Assembly: GCA_920105625.2 (NCBI GenBank)
Contig: OV050030.1
Span: 428,760,240-428,824,239 of the forward strand
From: Clusia tigrina
Taxonomy: Eukaryota > Arthropoda > Insecta > Diptera > Clusiidae
Length of the DNA stretch: 64,000 nucleotides
Reading direction: 5' to 3'
Positions 1-10,700 of this stretch are shown piece by piece. The notes under the pieces were generated by a model that had not been told where the DNA came from, searched no databases, and saw nothing but the letters and a program-made list of their open reading frames with translations. Position 1 is the first letter of the stretch. Each line of letters starts with the position of its first letter. The translations under genes were made by a program, and so were the position numbers.

Positions 1-132
1 CATTGTAATGGCATTATATCTATTAATTTTATCACTTAATTTTGATAATAGAATCAATGGATTTAATATAATAAATAAATAAAATTCTGTGAAACCAACC
101 ACATCACCTCCATTTCAGTATACTATACTAAC

Positions 133-1725
133 CTCTTGGATGAATTTGATCTGCTCCTTGTGCATGTTGGTGTACACTAGGTATTGTAGTTTCTTATTTT
201 CAGGTGTTGGGGCACAGACGGGATTCTGAATTTCGCTGGTTTGCGTGTTATTGGACCTGCGACGTTGAACCTGAGTCAACTTTTTGGATGCTGGTGGTAA
301 CAGGGTTTGACGCCGTTTCACATTTAATCGTGGCGCGTTACCCAAATCAGCTGTGGTGGTTGGTTGTGTGGGCGTGAGAAGCTGGAAACTCTCGTTCGCC
401 ACGTAAAGCTTCCGTTTCTTTGTGTTACCGGGAGGAGCATTAGAGGAGTTAATTTCGACTTCGCGGGTCTTCTCGTTAGCATTGTCGTTATCAGAGCGAT
501 CTGGGACCGCCATTTGAATATGCATGTTCTGTACTGAAGTCAGCGATTCACTTAACATCGGGTTCGTTTGATCCAACGAGTTGCGGCGTAACTCTAAATC
601 ACTGACCACAGTATGCGCAGCTGTGGACCGTCTCGCTGATTTGTTGATATTTTGCATGCGTTGCGTTATGATATCCATCGAAACGTCGAAAATAGTGCGC
701 CGCCGACCCGGTTGACGCGTGGAACTAAAAATTAATGGGGAGTCTGGCTCCCCCAACTGTGAGTCTATTAGTTGCTGTGTGGTATTATTTGGCAGCTCCG
801 AACTGTCGAATTTTTCGATGATCGGCATTTGCAGCTTTACTTCGTTCGCATTTACAGCGCTGCTGAGGATGTTAACTTTGCTTGGCGGCTCTTCCGTGTT
901 GTGAGGTCTCTCAGCCAATAATGATTCTTCCATTTTTTGTGGCGTATATAAGGTGCGACGTCGCTTGATCACATTATTAGAATTCCGTTCACTAGTGTCA
1001 GAATTATCAAGTGGCGTATTTGTGAAGGTTGTATACCGCTTTTTAGCACGCTTGCTGGGGGTGTTTGGTAGCAATTTTACTTTCTCATTGGGTAAGCCTA
1101 TAGGCTCACCTTCCACAATATCAGTCAAATCACTAGGGAATGTTTTCCCTTTCATTATCACTGGAACTGGAGTACTCTCATTTCCGACTATAGAAGATGT
1201 ATTAGTAATTGTATGCGTGGTACTGCGCCGGCGTATTGGCCTGTTAGGGGTGGGCATAGGTGAAATAGTTTCTGAACAAGTTTTACTCTGAAAGATGGAT
1301 CGATCAATCGACATATCCTCAGAGCATGTTGAAATATTCGCAGCTTTATACATAGAGCAGCGACGGGACGTTGTCCTACCACTCTTCAAAATAGGTTCTT
1401 TTTCCAATGGAGTTTGGACAAGCGAAATTTTCTCCATGACTTTTTCGTGCTTTGTAGATGAACACATAAAGTCATCTGAATTTTCTTCATCCATATTTAA
1501 TAACTTTTTGGCCTTCGGCACTGTCTGTCCTGCGAAAGTGGCATCCATACAGGCAACATAGTCCTTGCTTCCCTCATCATTTAATTTATTGGAATCTACC
1601 CCAGGTGTGCTTTCAGTTGCAATAGCAACCGAACAATTCGATGTAATTTGCACTGACATGCTTACAGTAGCCATTTTGGTAATTTCTGTGTCCGTTTTCG
1701 TGGAACTGTTGGCGGTGGAAGACAA
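133..1725 (-). CDS. MCPH1: MCPH1 exon 6: long central linker
   Basis: A single open exon of 531 codons. The acceptor AG is at 1727-1726; the first codon is TTG and is internal, not a start. The donor is GAG|GTTAGT at 132. After the donor the frame meets a stop 18 nt later, so translation to 115 is intron read-through. The encoded region is low in hydrophobics and rich in Ser, Thr, Asn and Pro, as expected for the unstructured middle of microcephalin. It carries about nine scattered basic motifs of the form (K/R)RR-x-(S/T) or close to it, such as KRRRTLYTPQ, GRRRTIFDVSMD and VKRRQTLLPP. In vertebrate MCPH1 the central region binds condensin II; whether this applies here is inference. Confidence 0.85.
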
Positions 1726-4700
1726 CTTTTTAAAAAAGTGACTAATATCAGTCTGAAAAGAGTAAAAATGCAGTTACTATCCCATCTTTTGGGAACAATT
1801 TAGTAGAAGGTTCACACCTTTTTCTTTGAGGTTGATGTTGGAGTTCCATCTTCCATTCTCTGAGTCAATTTCACAGCTTTTCTTGTTGTCCTGGGTGTAG
1901 AGTCTTTAGGTGTGGCGGGTTTAGCCCGAATGCGTTTATTACACTCAGATTCAGGTTGCATCGATATATGTCGCTGGAAAAGAAACCATAAATCAAATTT
2001 AGGAGCTATAGAACAATGTTTGAACAAGATTATGCGCTGCTTAACGGAGTATAGTAAGTATATGATTTTTTGATAAAAATGCTTACGAATACTTTTTTGA
2101 AAAATATGTTTCACTTCTGTTTAAAGACTTAAATTCAAAAAGTGGAGATTTTCGCTTTAGCATACTTTTAGAAGATATTAAAACGTTTTTTTGAAAGATG
2201 AAAATCAAGTTCTAAAACTTCTTATTTTTATTCACAGGATCTCTCAAAAAATAAACTAAGTTTGGTCATACCAGAAAACAAAATAGATTGAGAGGAGCCG
2301 CCAGTAAACGAATGTCTTTATTGTTGTGACAGGGCCAGCAAGGTAGATTCATACTTCCCAGCCCAATATTCAAGAGAAAAATTATGCCGAGATCTCTGTT
2401 AAAGATTCTTCCTGAAACTGGATCAATACAGCACCAGAGAATAAACTGTTGGAAGGCCCAGGCCCAATTAAAAAGTAACAACAACTCAGTACTATTCAAA
2501 TATGTACTGATGGATCAGTGCTCCCGAACAACTTTAAATAAATAATTGAAATCTAACAAAATCTCAAGAATATGGAAAACCAAGGATGCAGCAAAACCGA
2601 TGTTCTTTGGTATTTGAATGGAGCAGCAACGTCGTTCCATGCTGTGGGCAGTGGTTCAATCAAAAGTCCCTCACCCTCCTCTAATAGTGGGGGGTTAGCT
2701 CCCTAATTGAGCAATCATGCTCAAAGGCGGAATGAAGGCCTACGGGTGGAATCGTGTATAATATTAAAACAAGCTCAAAATAAGCTGCAATTTCGACTTT
2801 CTAAGAAATCATCAGATGAAGATATAATCAAGTTTGTAAACAGCACATTCAACAGGGATTTAATAAAATTTCAACAAAAAAAAAAATAATTATTTCAATT
2901 TGTATATAATGAAAATCATGAAAATATTTAATATATTATGAAATGATCAGTAATTTAAAAGTAATTATACAAATTTCAGCAAATTTTTTGGCCAAACAAA
3001 CAAAGTGCCCTATTTCACTAATCCAATAGGCAATCGATGAGCTGAAAAAATGCACCCTCATTGTGCCAGAATGACCATCTTAACATATCGATATATGTAT
3101 GGGTTTCTTTTGATATTCAAAGAAAAATGCCATATTTTGAGATAAATGATCGGATGTTTATTTCATAATAAAGAGGAAGGTATGCCGTTAATAATGAAAA
3201 ACAACATCAGCCAAATGGCCACCACGACCATGCTTACAGGACCATATCCTTTTCATGAAATTTTCCATAACCAAATCGCAAAGTGGCTGCCCTATGTCCT
3301 CGATAGCCTCACGAATTCTCTCTTTGAGGTCTTGAATCGACGCTGGGCTGTTGGCGTAGACCTTATCTTTCACGTGGCCCCAAAGGAAGAAGTCGCAAGG
3401 TGTTAAATCACAAGATCTCGGTGGCCAATTGTGATCACCTCTTCGAGAGATAACACGGTCTGGAAACTTTTCCCGTAAAAGAGCAATGGTTTCGTTGCTT
3501 GTGTGGCACGTAGCGTCGTCTTGTTGAAATTAAACGTTGTCCAGATCAATACCACCCAACTCCGACCATAAAAGATCATTAATCATTAATCATCTCTCGA
3601 TAGCGCAATCCTTTCACCGTAACTGTGTATTCAACCTCATTTTCGAAAAAGTTTGGTCCAATGACCCCGCCGGACCATAAACCGCACCAAACAGTCACAC
3701 GTTGAGGATGGAGAGGCTTCTCAACAATAACTGTTGGGTTTTCCGAGCCCCAGATGCGACAATTTTGCTTGTTGACGTAACCACCGAGGTGGAAATGGGC
3801 CTCATCAGTCAAGATTATTTTTCGATGGAATTCCGGATCATTTCAATCAGCAAAGACACGACGTTGTTGATGATCGGCCGGCTTGAGTTCTTGTGTTAAC
3901 TGAACTTTATAAGCCTTAAGACCCAAGTCTTTATGCAAAATACGGTGTAATGACGTTTGTGGAATGCCCAATTCCAAAGAACGACGAGGAATGGACAAAC
4001 CTGGGTTTTCTTCAATACTTTGGGCTACAGCAGCAATATTTTCAGTTGTTCTTGAGCGACGTGCACGGGTTTTATTCTTCACATCACTAACTTGTCCCAA
4101 CAGCCCGAATTTTTGCACCAATTTCTATATTGCGGTCCGACAAGGTGCTTCACGTCGACCGAAAAATGCTTTAGTTTTGCGAACCGTGACTGCAAGATTT
4201 TCACCATTTTTGTAGTGAATTTTAATAATTTCAATGCGTTGTTGAAGCGTGTATCGTTCTATTTTTAGTAATGGCGTAGTTTCTACTTGTCAAATGTCAA
4301 AGAATAAAAGCTTCAAAAGTGACAGCTACCGAAATACCGGTTGATTCAAAATAACCTCTTGTTGGAAAACCCTTTATATGTATGCTTAACGATTTATATG
4401 CTTGCTTTGGACTAAACTAAAAGTCACTGATACTCCTGCTAAACTGTTTAGGAGAGGGACAAATTTATATTTCAAAATGTTTGCCCTGTGACTATATTCG
4501 TTTCACAATTATTCATAACAGCATATCAGGAAAATAGAGGTTCTGAGAGATTGATACTCTGGTGGCGTGCTCCCGCTATTTTTAGCTTACTAGATATACG
4601 TACATATGTATATGTGTGAACTTAGAAATGTTACTTGTTGCATTAGTTACTATAGCGAACAATTCATGAGGTGCCAAATGTAAAGTTATTGCTTCAGTTG

Positions 4701-7700
4701 TCAAAAATTAGCTAAGTAGCTATAATGATAGTAGGGCTATGAAGTAGTGATGAGCGTGCGTTCCGGGTATTTCAGAAGAACTTTATTTTAGATAACAGTT
4801 ATTTTAAGTCGTTCCCATCATAACGCTTCCTCTAAATGGATAATCGTTTTTTTTTTTGGAACGACGTTCTCAGTGTGAATGTATGCAAACGATAAATGCG
4901 AAAGCACCAAAATAAAATAGTTCACAAAATTCAAAGCTAAGATGCGAAGCTAAAATACGAGAGAAATATTTAAAGAGAGAACTTAATTATATGGTTATGA
5001 AAGACGAATGTACCTATATTGAAATAAGTGAAATCAAAGAACGGTTACGGCAAATATTCGGTAACTGTCTTTACAAGTTATTTTTCAATAACCGTGATTA
5101 AATCACCGTTACGAAAATATCGCTCATCACTACTATGAAGTTAAAAGACGGCACAGCCGCTGAAGACTTTAATTAGGGAGTCGTTATTATGCTTTTTCTA
5201 TGTACATGCAATATTTCCTGTTTCCATTTAATTTGACTATTAAGACTATATCACAATGGCGCGTTAGGGTCGGTCGCGCGTTTACCGGCGTTTTCTCCGC
5301 GTTTACGATATCGAATGCCTAATGCGTGAGGTATGCGTTCGTAAAACGAAATACCGCGTTTGCTCCCTCACTAACTTTATTAATTTTTCTTCAAAGTATG
5401 CCATTTTTACAAATTAAAAAAAAATGCCCATTGTTTGGATAATTGGAATTTTATTGTCAACAGTGTTTCCGACCCTTTTGGAAGAAAACGGCCAAAATAG
5501 CAACACTACTTGTCAAACACACGACCGACTGGAAACTTGCTCTAGTCGGGCGATTTGAGCGCGTTTACGATATTTGTAAAAATTTACGATCAAACGCGTG
5601 AAGCCGCATTTCGAATTGCTTCATATAATTACATTGTTTCGACTTGCACTGTCAAACGCGCGACCGACATAACGCGCCATTGTCATATAGGTATTAATTA
5701 CATTGTTTCTACTTTAACTGTCAAACGCGCGACCGACCTAACACGCCATTGTCATATAGCTTTTAGCAAGACTAGAATATATTTTTAAATTAAAATTCAC
5801 AAACTGAAATGACTAAAATTATTTAATTGAAATTATCAAACGGAAACCGAACCGAAACTAATACGAAGTATTGATATTCATAGTTTTCGTTTTTCTACAA
5901 CATAATTGCCGATTTGTTTTATAAAAATAACTGATATTAATAACTCATAATAATCTACGATATTTCATGCTTTTTTGGTTGACTTGTCAGGATTGATAGT
6001 ATGCCTTGAAATTAGACAGTTCGTTTTACGGTTGTTGTTCTTAAAAATAATAAGTGGAATTCATAAAATAATAGTTCACTATGTAAATACCACTCCTATG
6101 GTTTATTTCTTACATACCTATATATACGTTGTGGGTCAGTTTGTCGTAACTGCCTTAGTTTAATTTTAGAATGTGCCTTATTACAATTAAGACAGTAAAC
6201 CCAATTATATTGTTGATCTAAAATAATCATTTATTACAAACGTAAAAATTATTCAGTGCTTTTACAACGAATAAACCAAGCGTACAATTTTCTACTAGAT
6301 TTAAAATTTTTCTAGTTTCTGTTGGGCCCCATTAATTTTGCAATATAAACTTACTTACAATAAACATTGCAATATTGAACATTCTTATTTTTGTGGATCG
6401 ACGCTAATAGCCTATCGTAGGGTATAGGATGGTAAAAGAAGTATAGTATATATATATAGTTATTTTTGAAAATTGTTATAGTATATCCAAACAATGAATT
6501 TTAACTCAATGCGGTTATCTTCTCATAGCATCTGTAGTTGATTATTTGTTTATAACTACGTGCAACCGTGAATAGAATCGTCATTACTATCTTCTTCATA
6601 CAATTCATCATTCATCCACTTTTGCCAGGGTTTCGTCTTTGTTTTGAACAGAATTGTGTGCATGTGTGTGTGCCTTTGTTTGAGTATTTCTTTGATATGA
6701 AAACAAGGAATAAAGAAGCGAGAACAAACTCAATTTCTGACAGTTTTCAGTTGATTGTTGTTCCCTGCTGCTGGGTTTTGAATATGGGAACGCATACGCA
6801 GTGACAAAGTGCTAGTTGTTCCAGATATATAAATATTGTTTCTGTAAAAACTACAATTATAAAATAAATGCTAACTGCAAAAGAAGAATCTCATAATAGA
6901 ATAAAGTGCAAAGTATACTTTTGATTTGAAGTATTTCGAACGTGGCAGTTCCTGCAAATCGGAGCTCATCACCAACAGTGACGGTCGAAGAATTCAATAT
7001 TTACATTAATAACAATTAGACCACGGCGTATTAAACAAAATACAAATATATGTGTCAAATAAAAAGTTTCAGTAATATAAGAAGACAACCTTAGTACATT
7101 CCTTACTTTTGAAGAAAGCGAGTAAATATGATTGCTGGTTACGGACCTGTCACACAAGCTCTCTTGGGTACTCTGCTCACCTGGGGTCTAACGGCAGCAG
7201 GTGCTGCCTGCGTAATCTTTTTACGGGGCAACCAGCGAAAGTCATTAGATGCAGCTTTGGGATTTGCAGCAGGTGTAATGATTGCAGCATCGTTTTGGTC
7301 GCTGCTCTGTCCGGCGATAGAAATGGCTGAAACGTCTCATCTTTATGGAATATATGCATTTTTGCCGGTGTCAGGTGGCTTTCTCTTGGGCGCAATTTTT
7401 GTGTATGGCTGTGACAAGCTTATGTCGTACCTGGGCCTCAACAGCTCAAATATGATGATATCAATGACGCAACCGAACAAGGACAAAGCGGAAATAGCTA
7501 TTGACGACATGACGCACAATCAACATTGTATGGAGCAGAGCGTTACAAAAGACATGAATAGTTTTTCAGACTGTCTGAGCGTGCAACATAGCGGTGAGCC
7601 GCGCCGTCGCAAGAAGAGCAGCATCGCTGACGTGGAGCAACGCACCTACACCGCAAACGCACAACGCATTGAAGCAGAGAATGCCGCATCGCAGTGGAAA

Positions 7701-10700
7701 CGCATTATGTTGCTTGTTGTGGCTATTACGGTGCACAATATCCCTGAAGGATTGGCAGTAGGTGTTAGCTTTGGTGCTATAGGGACTACTGAGACATCAA
7801 CCTTTGAAGCTGCACGCAATCTGGCTATAGGCATCGGTATACAAAATTTCCCCGAAGGTTTGGCAGTAAGCTTGCCCCTGCATGCTGCTGGATTCAGCGT
7901 AATGCGCTCATTGTGGTACGGTCAGTTATCAGGCATGGTGGAACCGATTTTCGGTGTCTTGGGCGCTGTCGCTGTCACATTCGCTAATTTAATTCTACCT
8001 TACGCTCTGTCGTTCGCCGCTGGTGCTATGATATACATTGTAGCCGACGACATTTTGCCAGAGGCGCATGCAAGTGGCAACGGCAGTATAGCCACTTGGG
8101 GTACAATCGCTGGGTTTCTTATAATGATGTGTCTTGAAGTGACATTATCGTGATGTTCCCTAAGCTTGTTGCTTTATAACAAATCATGTCCACATTTCCA
8201 TAGTGTATAAATATTATATACATACACATTTAAATAAACTTTCCACAGAATTTTAGTAATCGGCTAGAATCTTAACTTGGCCATATTTTTGTTGATAACA
8301 AAAATATGGTTTTTGATAGAATTGAAACTCATTACTAGTACTAAATAGTATGTATATAAATTATAAGGGTATTCATTTTTAAATCTCAGCATAATGTAAA
8401 AAATTGTATACGCATTGTTGTGTGTTTCTATGTAGTGGACACAACTTAGCCCTAAGAGAGGTTATATATTAAAAGTTTTTACTTAAAATTTACAAGTGAT
8501 ATTTTGTTTTAATAACGAAACTGTGTATGCATATTTCCATGCAAATCACTTGCTTTGTAAAACGGACTTCGTAATCAATCAGCGGACGGTAGTCGCAAGT
8601 GTAAGTTTCTGTTGAACACATTGCAAGATAACGAGTATCGCAATTGTTTTCAGAAATAGATAAGCTAATTAAATTGTGTGTCACATAATATATATTATCG
8701 GGTATGATAAAATTCTACGTGCAATTTGTAACGTTTTTTATACATAATCACTGCGCATCTTACTCTGCGTTATGATATGCGCACTATAAATATTAACTTT
8801 AGTTTCATTCAAATTGTTTAAACATATACGAGTGTGTGTAGTGCATGTACATATATATAGACATGAAACTAAATTCATAAACAAAATCGTACAAAATTAA
8901 TTTGAGATTTTCTAAATAAATGTCTCTTAAGTCAGTCTTTTAATAGTACTTTAAATTGATACACTGTTTGAAATAAATTTATAATTTCTGTCACCAGTTG
9001 CCCGATTCATATGAGTAGTGTCTCAGAATCGCTTATGGAGCCGATTACGGCCACTCAACATGTGGACTGGACACCACTTTATGCATGCAGCTATTTTTAT
9101 GATATTTGCAACTCAACGCAAATGGGAAAGCACCATAAACAAATTTCAAGCAAGATGAATTTAACAATTCTAATTGCAATTATTTAAATATAAAACAAAT
9201 GCACCGTAAGTAGTCGCCGGCGACACAATCCCTTTACTTTTACTTAAAAGAAATTAATATTATTCTAACCAGATATTCTAGTTGTGGGAGTCACAACAAG
9301 ATAATAATATAGGGGTGAATTAGAATTACATTCTAGGAAGTTTGACACTGAAGAACTCGGCTGTGAATATAACACGGATCTCAGGGATTGTAAATATTGA
9401 CAATTGACTATATTGACACTAAGTAAAATATTGAGTTTTGTTAAATTCAACTAGCATGAGTCTAAATTATCACTGCAAGCAAAAGCCGATTATAAGGATA
9501 AAGACGAATAATCTATATTTCAGTAAGAACTCACCTTCATTTTCTCGTACAATTCAGGATTCTCATAACGATCAATATTTGAAATGGGAAAATCGTTAGG
9601 GTCGCATATTTTATGTTGGTTCTTGCAGGCTTCAATCCATAATATTGAAACTACTGGAATACTCCAATTTCTGGCTTTTTTATATGTAGAGAGAAGACCA
9701 TCCTTGAAAATCACATGAGTGGTATCGCTATAGAAATTATAAAAGAAATAATTATAGAATATATGGTATTTATTTCTCAGACCGGACACTCAAGAAAAGA
9801 AATATTCATTAAATACACTCCCGAGTGTGAGGTCAAGGTTCAACTAAGGCCGTCGAGCCAACAATGATGATGACACTCCCGAGATTTTCGGACGCAAATT
9901 AGTTCTGATGTAAATTAGTTGTGTCCAAAAATCTCGGAGTGTATAGCAAATTTTAAATTTCTTTGAAATTAATTTGGTTGTGATAAGGTAGGCAATGTTT
10001 TACGTTTGAAGACTGTTCAGCTCGGGAAGACAATGCATAAAAGGAAAAAAAAATAAGAATAGGAATAAAAATAAGAAGAAACCCTCACCGTAGTAATTTG
10101 TGATTGACACGAGCTCCCAATTCCGAAATTACTTTCTTGACTCCCTCTGAACGGTTGTCTTCGCCAGAGCGCACTTCTACGTAGACGACAACGGCACACA
10201 TAAGCTCCTGTATGCTGGGTGTGGGAGGTGGGGTCTTGCGATCCTCTGCTAAAATTATGCTCTGTTCGGCATAAGGTACATCAAAATGCGAATACGTTGA
10301 TTTAGAGGGATTTCTATTTTAGAAGAACACAAGTATTATATATATTCACTCGTATACGAACCACTTGTTATAAGTAAATTTTTACTCACTTTAAGGCTTT
10401 CAAGGCACGCATACGAACTGTTGCAGAGGGACTGCTGAGATCACGTTGAATCCGTTGCATTGCGTTATTCTGCGAGGAAGCCATATCTGAATTGCTTTTC
10501 CCGGTGTTGGAATATGGGGATGGCAACACCTGACGACCTACAGCAGCTGTGGAGCCTTTGTCCGAGTTTGGATAGTGTACATTAAGAGGTGATGGTGACG
10601 GGATTGAAATCGGTGATTCCGAAGTAGTTGTCTTTTGGTGATTGCGACAACTCATATAATCGTAGTTTTTACCTAATTGGATTAAAAAGATATAAAAAAT

